A program made the translations under genes and the position numbers. DNA of 64,000 nt from Balanoglossus misakiensis (taxonomy: Eukaryota; Hemichordata). Location of the stretch: the NCBI GenBank assembly GCA_040954595.2, contig CM082586.2, positions 5,270,001 to 5,334,000 on the forward strand. Direction: 5' to 3'. The notes below the pieces were generated by a model, which saw nothing but the letters and a program-made list of their open reading frames with translations, searched no databases and was not told where the DNA came from. Shown piece by piece: positions 38,103 to 50,008 of the stretch; positions within the stretch are counted from its first letter, which is position 1; each line of letters starts with the position of its first letter.

Positions 38103-40485
38103 ATGAGAGCACGACAGTTGGGTTTATTTGCTATGGTCGCCATAGGACTTCTCAATTTCACGATTCTTATGATTCTGGTCACTACGACGAGGAGTACAAC
38201 AGACTATCCGCCACGCGACAGGGGAGACTACGTCACGATTGGGACCCGAAGTAACGACCTCGCTGATTTGGCAATTGCGACCGGTGTTCCAGTGGTGAAC
38301 GCCATTGATGCACCACTGAACAAAACCGAATCAGACCACACGCGGGCTGCGGAATCTCGAGCTCCGAATGTGCGAGATGCATCTGTGCCCAAGGGGACTG
38401 AAAAAGAGACCTTCCAAAGCCTTCGCCAAAACTGGAGTTTTAACGCAACGGCGGCTGATGAATTCAGGTGAGTGAAATATGACATGGATGTTTTGATCAT
38501 TCAATCCATGAAGCAGCCTGAGAATGATGTCACTATGGTCATGGATACTTTGATACGCAGAAATCTGCGTTCTTCTTCATCTCAACACTCATTTGCATTT
38601 TTTTGGCAGATCACTGCTGGATAAAAACTGCAACACCTCCCAAACCTTCCTGACGACGCAGGATAACGTGAGACCGTATGGGATCCTACAGTATGAGGCC
38701 GAAAAGAAATCAAAATTAAATATAACCCCGGAAGTCTATAACAGATTCTTGCAGGTGAGCATTCGCGTTGGAGTTTGTCACTACACGTAAACAGGTTTTT
38801 GATGAACATTCCTTTATACAATGCAATAGTTTTTTTCTTGAGTAGACATGTTCAAATAAACTCCATTTGCTGAAAAATACTTCATTTATATTGCCAAGTG
38901 TTCTTTGTTGTCAGAAAATGCCATACCACGAGAGAACGTTCAAGAAATGCAGCATTGTGGGAAACAGTGGATTTCTGTTGAACAGCAACTGTGGCCAATC
39001 CATCGACGCGGCAGATTTTGTAATAAGGTGAACTACTTGTCCTACGCACAATCTGTCTTTTGTGAGAATTTGTTTGGTGCCATTTTAGTGCCTCGTTTCA
39101 GCCTCATTGTTTGTTTGTTTTTTGTTTAATCGAACTTCATATTTGTGCAAACTTGCAAACTATGCAACCACTTTACAAGATGTGGAACGAGGGTGAGCCC
39201 AGAAATGAGACTTGGCCACGTGTGCAGCTGTGAATGTGGGCATGCGCACTCTGCTTAACAATCCTCCAGCCAGAGCAACTGTTCATTGGATTATCTGCCC
39301 TGGGTGTGATGATTTTGGTCAAATTGTGGTAAAATAACAACCCATACAATCACAATTGTCCCGTCTGCAAAATTTGGCGCAAGTTGTTTTTACTTTTCTT
39401 ACGTATTTTACAGGTTTAACCTCGCTACTGTTCGTAATTTTTCTGAAGACGTTGGCTCGAAAACAGATCTTATGACGTGCAATCCTACTCTCCTTCAGCG
39501 GACGTAAGTTAAACGCAAATATGATCAGTTATGTCTAACTTTAGTTATATTTGGCAGACTTTGAAGCGTTGGCACAGCCTTCAATTGTTCCCTTTGTCTT
39601 CTACAGCTATAAAATACTCCAACAGAACGAAAGCCAGCGGTTTGTCAATCATATGATGAGCGAATACCCAAAGGCTTCTCTGTATATACCAGCGTTTACA
39701 TATAGATTCTGCACCAAGTATTCGTTCAAAGCACAGGACATTCTACAGCCTGAGAATATAGATGTGGTGTTCCCACATCCTCGTCACATCCTGTCCGTGA
39801 AGAACTTTTGGAAGAAGCGAATCAAAGAGAGGAGAATAACATCAGGTGAGATGAAGCGATGACGGCGCAAGGGTTGGTGTTTACGACCACTGGGATTTGT
39901 GGTAAAATGGACAAAACTCTGTCTGGCTTTTGTTGTAGAGGCAACTTTGGACGTTTGAACCATTTTCCACAGTACAACACTGAACAATTTACAGTAACTG
40001 TTGAACCAGCGATTCCACGCCGGTGCCGCTCTCATCACATCACAACACAGCGCAGAGCAACGCAACGCAACACAACACAACACAACACAACACAACACAA
40101 CACAACACAACACAACACAACACAACACAACACAACACAACACAACACAACACAACACAGCATAACACAACACTACACTACAACACAACACAACAAATTT
40201 CGATCGATAATATTTATCAATTCTCATTTTCTTCCAGGCTTGCTTCTTTTCACTGGCGCAATGAGTTTCTGCGACGAGGTCCATCTGTATGGGTTCTGGC
40301 CGTTCCCGGAGGACCCGGATGGGAATCCCCTCTACTACCACTACTTTGATAAATCCGCGGTGATGCTACCGCCCCAGAAGTTACAGAAACTCCACCACAA
40401 CATGCCTGAAGAGTACAAAATGTACATCGATTTGCATAGAAAGGGAATTCTACGATTGCATGTCGGGAAATGTAATGCGTCATGA
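38103..40485 (+). CDS. ST-D: alpha-2,8-sialyltransferase-like (GT29, ST8Sia-type), canonical VGNSG
   Basis: Exons 38103-38467, 38610-38754, 38915-39027, 39414-39503, 39607-39845 and 40238-40485 join in frame to 399 residues. Exon 1 (122 aa) has an anchor around residues 6-26 (LGLFAMVAIGLLNFTILMIL) and a stem ending NWSFNATAADEFR. Motif L (about 171-238) reads FKKCSIVGNSGFLLNSNCG, DAADFVIR, DVGSKTD, TCNP and keeps the canonical Asn. Exon 6 carries motif S (MSFCDEVHLYGFWPF), motif III HYFD and motif VS HHNMPEEY. A possible 5' noncoding exon ends at about 38010 (TCATGA then GTAAGT), with an acceptor at 38067 directly before the start-codon exon. The leader intron would be only about 57 bp. It is the innermost gene of the plus-strand arm and the mirror partner of ST-C. 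Confidence 0.9.
40041..40195. repeat. (AACAC)n pentanucleotide satellite in ST-D intron 5
   Basis: About 155 bp of near-perfect CACAA/AACAC repeat fills roughly 40% of ST-D intron 5 (39846-40237). It leaves long open frames on both strands (Thr/Gln/His/Asn runs on plus, Cys/Val/Leu runs on minus) that are artefacts. Confidence 0.95.
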
Positions 40486-42616
40486 TCGCCAGCTGCTATA
40501 TTTGGCACGTGCAATTTTCTTATATTACATGTGCAATACAGACTTGATTATCATAATATGACGCCATTTTATTTCCCCGGCCTTTGGTGATAGCTTTCTT
40601 TAGCATATGGCGCAAGTGCAATAATTTGGATTGTAATTGATCCGGACAACTCGATTCCATAATCACAGTCTTTAGGTCGTGGCTTTGAACACGATTGAAT
40701 ATGCCTTTCGTGTTCTGCTTGGGGATTGCGAGTTGTTTCTTCAAGGGCGCCTTAAAAATTAGTCGAGATACAACGGTAGCTTGGATTGGTCGACCGCCGC
40801 GGGGCTACACACGGGGATAGTGATGTGTCCGCATCGGCTACACGCTTTTCGGTTTTAATTTTAACACGATATTTAATATTTATGTGCAATACAAAATCGC
40901 CCACTCGGTGATCATGTATGGTGCTATGTTGGTCACATCACCCTAAATTATTTTTTTCAAGTAAGTTAAACATGTTATGGAGTACAATTAAATGATTTTC
41001 GTGATATTTATTCAAAGTTATGACACCAAATATTTTCTTTACCGAATCATGCTGCCTTAAAAAGGTTCTTGCTATATAGGTGATTGATGAAAAAATCTCA
41101 TGTAGTCGACATAATTACAAGATGGTGGTTTCTTTCATTGATGGGAATTCAGATCAGGTAGTCTTTTCAGCGTGGCTCCATGTTACGGCGTTTGAAAGAG
41201 AATCGTCTCTTGTCTGGACAAGGAATTTCTGTCTCCTTGTGGTTTTATTAACTTTGATAACACCGTTTGCCTGGTAATCTGTTTTTTGTTTTTTGTTTTC
41301 TTCGTCAGATTTTCGCCATATTTTCAGTTTTTATGTGTATATATTTCTGGTCAGTTGTTCACAAGTTGGGTCCTGAAATAAATATATGTTAATTAATTAC
41401 GAATCGAATGAGTGATTCTTGTTGTAATGTTCACTTTCAAATCATTTAGAATAGCAAATTTCCTCATTTTATTGAGTTTATATTTCACTTCTATGCGGTT
41501 GAGTAAAATATACCATATGGTTAATGATTTTTTTCTGGCGAAGAAATTACTCAAGAGAGAAAATCGCTTAGCAAAAATCCGTGGATGTTTCAACTTAGGT
41601 GTAAAATTTAAATTTCTATTGATAACGCGCATACATTGCCAGACTGTTTGCAGCTGTTGGTTTAAAGGTCCATAGGAAGGTCATAGAGATTTAGACTCAT
41701 TTCTGACAGTATACGCAGACAGTTCGCTACGATGTGGATTTTAGTGTCGCCACCAACGGCGGGTGGATTGAAGTTTTCCGGCCTTCCATAAACATTTTGT
41801 GAAAGGCTGTCGCGCGCAATAGAAAATAACTGAGCAAAAAGTCATTCAAAGAACTTCTCGGGTATTAACACACACAAGTAAACGAAAACTGCATTACGGG
41901 ATAAGTGGTTTTAGTTTGCACATGGGAGCCACGGTGGGTTGGGTCAGAAGTTCCCGACTGTCTGGTCACGGCGTACTGGAGAGTGGTGTGTCAACAACCG
42001 TCATCGACTTCTTACATGTCATCAGACAAGGTCCTTGTCGAGGCGTACGCTTTACTTGCACACAAAACCGTGACCTTATAGGGAGGTTATACGCTTTTGT
42101 TCGTTTTGTATGGGTCGGTCGTGCATTCTTTCGAACACGTCAGTTGGACCCGTGATCGTTGTGGGAAAGTGTTGTTGTGGATTTCTGGACTCCGGGGGAC
42201 TTACCAGCAATAGAGAAATCAACAAACGAGATGTAAGTACGATTTCGGTTGCGATTTCATCAAAGTTAGCGGATTCGGTCCAAACATTTGTTGAAATTCT
42301 CTGCCGATCAATGGCGCCCACTTGAAGTCCTCCACCAAGATTTTTTCTGTAGTGAATCGAAGGCTTGACTTCCGGACGTAAAGGTAAAGACACAGCCACA
42401 GACTCGACTGTTTACAGATTGCCGCGTACACCGTGAAACAATCGTACAACTTTCAGACCGGCATAAAGTGCGTAGTGGCGCCCGAGTGGGCGACGACGGG
42501 CGGGTGGAGTTAAAACGAAAACGCCCTGTGGAGCGGTGACGTATTTGCATGAATGAAATGTGCGTGCTATGCAAGGTGTCCGGCCCTGAAGCCGTAAACC
42601 ACGTATACAAGGAACT
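40486..42616. other. Spacer between ST-D and ST-E
   Basis: This 2.1 kb contains the ST-D 3' untranslated region (candidate AATAAA at 41377-41382) and the ST-E promoter and leader. No coding exon was recognised. Confidence 0.5.
41377..41382 (+). terminator. Candidate poly(A) signal of ST-D
   Basis: AATAAA about 890 bp after the ST-D stop codon. The distance is long, so it may not be the main site. Confidence 0.3.
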
Positions 42617-45416
42617 ATGGCGCAAGGAATAACGGGAAAATCATTTGTGTTGACTTTCCTGATCACCATTGGACTTGTCAATTGCACGGTCTTGATAACG
42701 CTGGTGTCCTGGAACACAAGCAGGAACGGATACGCTGAAACTGGAATTACGCGACCTGCTGAGCCGGTGAGAGTTCAATTTCAAACAGTAGACGTGCCTT
42801 CACTAGTTGGAAGAAATGCCATTGTCGATCTGGATATTCGAAAACCAAGCCAGCCACCTCAAGCTGGTGAGAACGGGAATAGCAAGTCCTCGGCAGCAGT
42901 TGACAGAAATAACACCGCGGAGTTAAGGGTCTCAAAACCCGGCCAACCACTGGTCGCCCCAGATGGCAACAGAGAAGGCGTGTCCGCCAATAATAGTGAC
43001 ACTATCGATTTAGAAGATCCCAGACTGGACCAACCGACGGCCGCAGACGACGCGGACGGGACGGACGCCACACCAATCACAGAGTCGCTTTTAAAATCCA
43101 TGTTTCAAAGCATTCGTCAGAATTGGAGTTTTAATGCAACGGCGGCCGATGACCTCAGGTGTGTGTGATTTCCCTTCTACTGAAAAACATTGCCAATAAT
43201 CATGGTTGTTGGAATCTCTTGCGTTTGAAACTCACCCGAAACCGTACAATGCCACACTCCTCAAAAAGTGATTTTATTTTTAAAGGGAATAGGGGAACTT
43301 TAACATTGTGAGCGTTTTTATTTGGCCTTAGTTTACTCGCTCGACTTCGTTGAACTTTGTTACTGATTCTTGCATGCGTTTTCTTTTCCGTTAGATCGCA
43401 ACTGGAGGTCAACTGTAACACCACTCAGTTGTTCCTGACAACACGGGCCAATGTACAGCTAAATGAAACCCTAAAGTATGATGCCGAAAGGAGGACAAAG
43501 CTGTACATAACTCCCAAAGTGTACGAAAGGTTCCCGGAGGTAGGCGTTTCACTTTGGCCATTGTAATATGCACGCTTATTTTGCGCTCATCATATTGTTT
43601 TCTATATTTGTATCGCCGATTTGACAAGAATACTACCGTATTTGAAGGTTTCACAATCATATGCAATTCTGAATCAATGTGCAATACAATACAAGATATG
43701 ACATCACAGTATTGAACTTGTCATCACAGTCTACATAAGATGTTATGCGCCTAACCAAAAGTTACTTTATTATTTTTGCCTAACCTAGCATGCATATCAT
43801 ATTTTTCAGAAAATGCCCTATCTTAAGAAATCGTTCAAGAAGTGTAGTTTAGTGGGCAGCAGTGGATTTCTGTTGGACAGCAAATGCGGAAAGTCCATCG
43901 ACACGGCAGACTTTGTCATAAGGTTAATATCTTTGCCTACAAAATCTGTACATTGTCTCTTTTTAGATTAAACATTAGATTTCAGTATTTTTTTCATCCA
44001 CTGGGAAAAGAACTTATCTGTATCACTCCCGTCTTTTTATTAATTTATGCTCTGTCACATTTCGTATATGTTTAATCACCGTTGTATTTATTAAATGATA
44101 TTTATATAGTCGGCGTTTGAAATTCATAACTAATCATTCCGCGTGCAGGACGGTCTCTCTACATTTACATTGATTGATTGATCCATTTGCTACATTAAAA
44201 TAAAATTTCAATAAGCCTGTTTTTCCTTATTTTCAGATTTAATCTTGCCACTGTGCGTAATTTTTCTGAAGACGTTGGCTCGAAGACAGACCTTATGACG
44301 TGCAATCCAACTATCCTGAAAAGAACGTAGGTGTCACTTTAAGTGGGTGTGTCGTCTGAACTGCACATGCGCAACTCCTTTGTTTATAAACACAACATCG
44401 GCGTTGTTTCAATTGTTTAGGGGGACTGGGAGGTTTTGGTTACTAATGTATAATTAAACTTAATTTGTCACGCGTCAAATCAATGCTAAAGCCTTTAATC
44501 TTTCTTTTTGTCTATTACAGCTATAAAAGACTCAAAAAGAACGGAGGCGAGCAATTTATAAATTATTTGACCAGCGAATACCCAAAGGCTTCTATGTACA
44601 TACCGGCGTTCACGTACGCATTCTGTACTAGTATGTCATTTAAAGCTCAAGATATTCTACAGTCTGTGAAAACAGATGTGTTTTTCCCACATCCTCGTCA
44701 CATGGGGTTGACAAGGGACTTCTGGAAGAAGAGCATCAGGGAAAAGAGAATGTCGTCAGGTGAGATTGGTGGCGTGCGATTCTTCGGATGGAGAAATGTG
44801 CGGGAGGGGGGCAGACTACGGAGGGATTCGGCGCTGTTGGACATGATTATCCAGGACACAAACTGAACATCGACCGACATAGTGTGGTCCCTCCCCCCGC
44901 CCCAGGTCGACGTATACCGTTTATGGTACTGCATTGCGGTATGCATGACGGTGGAACAATACGTACTTCAACGACACTTTGAAAAGATGCAAAATAGTTA
45001 TCTTTTTCTTTATTGTTGGCGCTCTTTCATGCGTTGAGTGCGTACCGCCGGTGGCTATAGTGACGACCTTGGGTGGGGGGAAACGTGTCCCCGATATAAA
45101 AAAAATTCAGGGTGTAAGTTTACAGGTTTGGCACCTACTGATTTACGGTTTTCTCGATTTCTTCCCAGGGCTGTTACTGTTCACCGCCGCCATGAGTTTT
45201 TGTGAGGAGGTCCATCTCTATGGTTTCTGGCCCTTTCCCGAGGACCCGGATGGACACGCCCTCTTCTATCACTACTTCGATAAATCGGCCATCATGCTGC
45301 CGCCCAAGAAGCAAAGGGTTCTGCATCACAACATGCCAGAGGAGTTTGAAATGTACATGGATTTGCATAAGAAAGGCGCTATACGGTTGCATGTCGGGAA
45401 GTGTGATTCACCGTAA
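42617..45416 (+). CDS. ST-E: alpha-2,8-sialyltransferase-like (GT29, ST8Sia-type)
   Basis: Exons 42617-43158, 43395-43539, 43810-43922, 44237-44326, 44521-44759 and 45169-45416 join in frame to 458 residues. Exon 1 (181 aa) has an anchor around residues 7-28 and a long, acidic, Pro/Asn-rich stem with internal resemblance: SQPPQAG, GQPLVAP and DQPTAAD recur at about 30-residue spacing. It ends NWSFNATAADDLR. Motif L (about 230-297) is FKKCSLVGSSGFLLDSKCG, DTADFVIR, DVGSKTD, TCNP, with Ser for the usual Asn. Exon 6 carries motif S (MSFCEEVHLYGFWPF), motif III HYFD and motif VS HHNMPEEF. All introns are GT-AG. It is closest to ST-F in exons 2-6. Confidence 0.9.
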
Positions 45417-46102
45417 TCAATAACTGTTTCATTTTTTGTGTTTTTTGTGTGTGTGTGTTTTGGCAATATTAATACGGTTATTTATGTGCAGTGTGGGGCA
45501 TCCCTTTCCAAGCATTGACTGTGACTGGTAGCAGCAACCAGTCACCTCGTCAAGCTGCCGTGGAAGAATTCTTCTTGCCGTGGTGACGGTAGAAAGTGTA
45601 TTAGTAAGAAATGGATGTCAGATTATATTCAGCATTAATTGTGTATATTATCACTATAATTTGTTTTATTTATGATTTGCTGTACGGATGGCTGCAGGCT
45701 TCTGTACTTCTGTGCTCGGTAATAAATGTGACGAATCTAAATGCACTCGGTCGCTTCATTGTTGAATTTACCCAGTCACGTTGGCGAACGAGAGAAAATT
45801 GTCGATACAGACGCTGGTGGCGTTCATGTATCTTGTGAGACGTTCAGGCTATTCAGACCCAGTGCAATCACTGCAAAGAGTCTTCAGTTCAACAATGGAA
45901 GCACCACACCTGTGGTACCTGCGTGGTAGAATAGAGCGCTCGTGAAGTTTAGTTCCGTGTACTGTCAATTGGTGTCATTTCGCGTGTCCGTGGTCTCGCC
46001 ATCTCCCTGTCAATACATATCTACACCGACAGATATACTAGTATGCGTCCATGATATATGTTCAATAGAGAAATACCCGTTTACGTTTTCGTCGTCTGAG
46101 CC
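45417..46102. other. Spacer between ST-E and ST-F
   Basis: This 0.69 kb is the shortest intergenic gap of the array. It contains a candidate AATAAA for ST-E (45721-45726) and must also hold the ST-F promoter, unless ST-F is read from an upstream start. Confidence 0.5.
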
Positions 46103-47864
46103 ATGCAGCGGATCGTAGGGAAACGGCCTTTCGTGTCGTATGTGCTAACCTTGGCAGGACTTGCGTACTTCGCGATCCTTGTGATGCTTGTGACACGGAA
46201 TAGCGGCGTGGCAAGCTATCTCCCGGGACAAAGGGGAACTAAGATCAACAACAGGGGCGCACACAGACTGACAGAGTGGTTTCCAAAAGACATGTTTCAA
46301 AGGATTCATCAGAATTGGAGTTTCAACGCAACCGCGGCTGATGACCTCAGGTTGGTGTACACGTGTTTTTTATATATTACAGCAACGAAAAAAAAATGTG
46401 GCCTCTCCCCTATTCAAACGATAAAAGCCAGGGCTTCAGCAGACTCTTTGTGTTTGGACAAGAAAGTGTTATTGCGCAGTCACCGTGGTTATTGAAAGCC
46501 CCGATGCTTGAGTAAACAAAGACGATCTTGTTACAACGGTCTCTTCATCACCAGGTTTCAACGTACTCCTGTCTAGACGGAAATGCGATCACACCCCGCA
46601 CATACGGACAAGCCACGTTCAGAAAAAAAATTCCACCTATGTTCAAAATGGCAAATTTAAAAACAACAAATTCACTGATTCCAAACGGTTTTGATAATTT
46701 CCCAGAACAGGTCAGCGTAACTGTTACGCAACATCTTATGTTGTTTGTGTGGTGCAAGGTGGATAGAAATGTGTTTGAATGGAAGCATTTAATTAAGAAT
46801 GGTACTAGAAGGGCCCTTTCTAGCTCCATGAATTAAGTTAGACGAGGCCAGCTGCTTGAAGACGTAACGGAAGGGCGTAAAGTGACAGCCTTTTTGTAAA
46901 AAAGGGAACATTCGCTTTTAAAATATAAATTGTGCGGTCTAATGGTTGCTATTTGTCGCTTCGCCAAATATGACGTCCTTGCAAAAACAAACAGTCGCTC
47001 GCTCCTATGTTTACTTATGCACGGACGGTGGTGGACATGGCCATTCTTGAGGGATTATGGCCATACACTCTTGTTCTGAGACGGTCATGACACGGTGCAG
47101 ACTGAAAGATTCAGTCGTGTGCGGTTTTGTAGTTAACTGGAAAAGTATTTCGACTGTTTTGTAGATCACAACTGGAGCTGAGCTGTAACATCACACAACT
47201 CTTCGTGACAACGCAGAACAACGTGCGTCCAAATGAGAGTCTGCAGTATGAAGCTGAGAAAAGGACAAAGTTGATCATCACCCCAGAAGTGTATGACAGG
47301 TTCCCGCAGGTAAATATTCATCTGTCGTTGGTTTTGTCTGTCCTTCGAATAACAACTTTTTGATGAAGATCTCCGAAGTCGAGTAGTTCATTGCTCACTA
47401 TATATCTACAATACAATCATTATATTTCCTACATTTCGTAAACTTTGCAGAATATGCCGTATCACGAGAAATCGTTCAGGAAATGTAGCTTGGTTGGAAG
47501 CAGTGGGATTCTGTTGGACAGCAAATGTGGTCAATCCATAGACAAATCAGACTTTGTAATAAGGTAAATTTTCTTCACTATACTACTGTAACAGAAGCCG
47601 TATTGGGCAATGGTTGTATTTTGTGCGTGCTGAATTATATTGATAAGAAGAGAAAGTGTCTGGATATATAAAGTACCACCACTTGATATACTTGTATTTC
47701 CCTTTTCCAGATTTAACCTTGCTGCTGTTCAAAATTTTTCTGAAGACGTTGGTTCAAGAACCGATCTTGTCACGTGCAATCCAACGCAGCTTCTAAGAAC
47801 GTAGGTATTAAAAGAATATGTACAGCTCGTAAATTAAGGTTACCCATTCACATATGTATGCTTG

Positions 47865-47922
<58 letters not shown>

Positions 47923-48768
47923 GATGATGATGATGGCGTTAAACAGGCATGTGAAGTATCACTTTTTTCTCCTACAGCTATAAAAAACTTAACGAGAGCC
48001 AACATGGCCGGTTTATACATGTCATGACTACTGAATATCCGGGTGCTTCGATGTACATACCGGCTTTCACATACGACTTCTGCACCAACTTGTCCTTCAA
48101 AGCGCAAGACGTTCTCCAGTCCGTCCACATGGATGTTGTGTTCCCACATCCACGTCACATCATGATGACTAAGCACTTCTGGAAGAAGCGGGTCAACGAA
48201 GTTAGGATAACGTCAGGTGAGATGAGATGGGAACGCATCTGCTATATCATAAAGTGTCATTTGGAAAGCAAAGAAGAATCATAGGTGTTCACCATCTTGT
48301 TTTGCTCTATAACCCCAGATTGAAGAGAGAATATCCTAAAGTTTCCTTGGGCAAAATATGAGAGAAAGTTTAAGACTCTGATTTTCGAGTTATTCACGTG
48401 TGGTTGGGGTTCTCTAGTCAATCAACGCGAATATAGGAACTGCAACAAACTGCCAATCTTGAAAATGTACTATTCTTAGTTCCCGTTTACATGTACATGT
48501 ATCCATCCCGTGCATTCCAGGCCTGCTTCTCTTCACCGGAGCGATGGCCTTTTGCGAAGAGGTCCACCTCTACGGATACTGGCCGTTCCGGGAGGACGCC
48601 CAGGGGCGCCCGCTGCAGTACCACTACTTCGACAAATCCGCGGAAATGCTGCCGCCCACAAAGATGAAGAGACTCCATCACAACATGCCGGAAGAGTTCA
48701 AAATGTTTGTCGATTTGCACAACAAGGGCGCTATACGGTTACACGTCGGCAGATGCAATACGTCGTGA
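46103..48768 (+). CDS. ST-F: alpha-2,8-sialyltransferase-like (GT29, ST8Sia-type), very short stem
   Basis: Exons 46103-46350, 47165-47309, 47451-47563, 47711-47800, 47978-48216 and 48521-48768 join in frame to 360 residues, the shortest of the six. Exon 1 encodes only 83 residues: a basic tail (MQRIVGKRP), an anchor at about 10-30 and roughly 40 stem residues ending NWSFNATAADDLR. Motif L (about 132-199) is FRKCSLVGSSGILLDSKCG, DKSDFVIR, DVGSRTD, TCNP. Exon 6 carries motif S (MAFCEEVHLYGYWPF), motif III HYFD and motif VS HHNMPEEF. All introns are GT-AG. Intron 4 holds a (GAT)n microsatellite. The short stem would hold the catalytic domain close to the membrane. Ser replaces the usual Asn in motif L. 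Confidence 0.9.
47864..47935. repeat. (GAT)n microsatellite in ST-F intron 4
   Basis: About 70 bp of GAT/ATG repeat with one GGT interruption, about 40 bp upstream of ST-F exon 5. Confidence 0.95.
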
Positions 48769-50008
48769 CCAGCAACTGATATCAGTCGTGGACATGTGTG
48801 CAATTTTGTAATTTAATTTTTAATGTATTATTTATTATTGGCATTGTCTTAAACTGTTAAAATATTAAACTTCTACTTTTTGGACAATGACGGGTCGGTT
48901 ATTTAAGATATAAATATAAAGCATGTATGTCGAATATATAGAGTGAAATTCCAAAGTGCAAATATGCCTAATAAGCTTATGGCAGGACGTACATGTACAT
49001 GTACTTATGTTCGCAACGTTGATGGAGTTATGTTTCCAGAACATCGTCACTACCACGCCATAACTCGGGCTTCTGTGCTACCTGCAAGTGACCGATTGCA
49101 GCACACCACCTAGTACATGTACCAGTAAGCCCAGCAATTGTCGTGAATGTCGCCCTCATAGTCAGTAAAGCGATCCCTCTCTTCTTTCACAATATATTCA
49201 TGGTGAGGACTACTGGGTTTATATCGCAAATTTAGTTTTTAGTCGACAACTTTTGGCCACACAAATACACATGGAGTTTCAAATATGCTATACCAGAAAT
49301 GTCTTGAACTGGATTTGAAAAAAAAAGAGAAAAAGTTTTCTGCTTTATGATGTTTAATTCTTCTAGAAGCTAAAATTCTCAAAAGTTCAAATAAAAAAGG
49401 TTAAAACATATAATGATGATGCTCAACAATATTCTTCAGATACACCAAACAATCAGTATATCTGGGTACAGCCAGACAATTGTCATTGTCTTGATCACAA
49501 TGTGTGCTGAGAGGAAGGCAAAGCACCTCTAGAAATCCAAGAATATCTGGTATGTGTGTAGAGTTGGGCAAACTGTTACTGAACATCCAAGAGTTGCACA
49601 CTAGTGGTGGAAAGAGAGAACATCCTCGGAACGGACTAGTTAATGTCTTTTGGGGTTGCCTACACGATCACTGATATTTTGTGCTCCCACTGCTGTGCAT
49701 GTGGTTACTGTCGCCTGAGGATGTTTCTGAAAACAGTCACTGAAGAGACCAAGCAATCAGTTATGTAAAAGTCAGTTGCTTTCAGTGATACTTCATGTGG
49801 CGTTCCTCAAAAAATTCTTTGTTTACCACTCAGTATAGGCTTCATGGAAACCTACCAATCTTACTAAACAGCAACACAAATGTCTTGTATACGAACTCAT
49901 TTTTCGATTGTTTCCCCCTCCATTTGCGCCACACTGATCCTGCCACTGGTGGTTAAACAAAGAACTTGTGAACGGTGCCAGAACACGTTTCAGTCAGTCG
50001 CAACCGGT
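48769..50008. other. Spacer between ST-F and the acidic-protein gene (convergent)
   Basis: This 1.2 kb holds the 3' ends of two convergent genes. A candidate ATTAAA for ST-F lies at 48864-48869, about 100 bp past the stop. No exon was recognised. Confidence 0.5.

Noticed and set aside
39784-40341. Long minus-strand frame rich in Cys/Val/Leu, and plus-strand Thr/His/Gln frames
   Set aside because: Both come from the (AACAC)n repeat in ST-D intron 5, which has no stop in several frames. They overlap real exons on the plus strand.
46528-46836. Frame inside ST-F intron 1 ending NGFDNFPEQ then GT, reminiscent of an exon 2 end (YDRFPQ)
   Set aside because: The upstream part does not align with exon 2, the phase from the nearby acceptor gives a stop, and ST-F already has a perfect exon 2.
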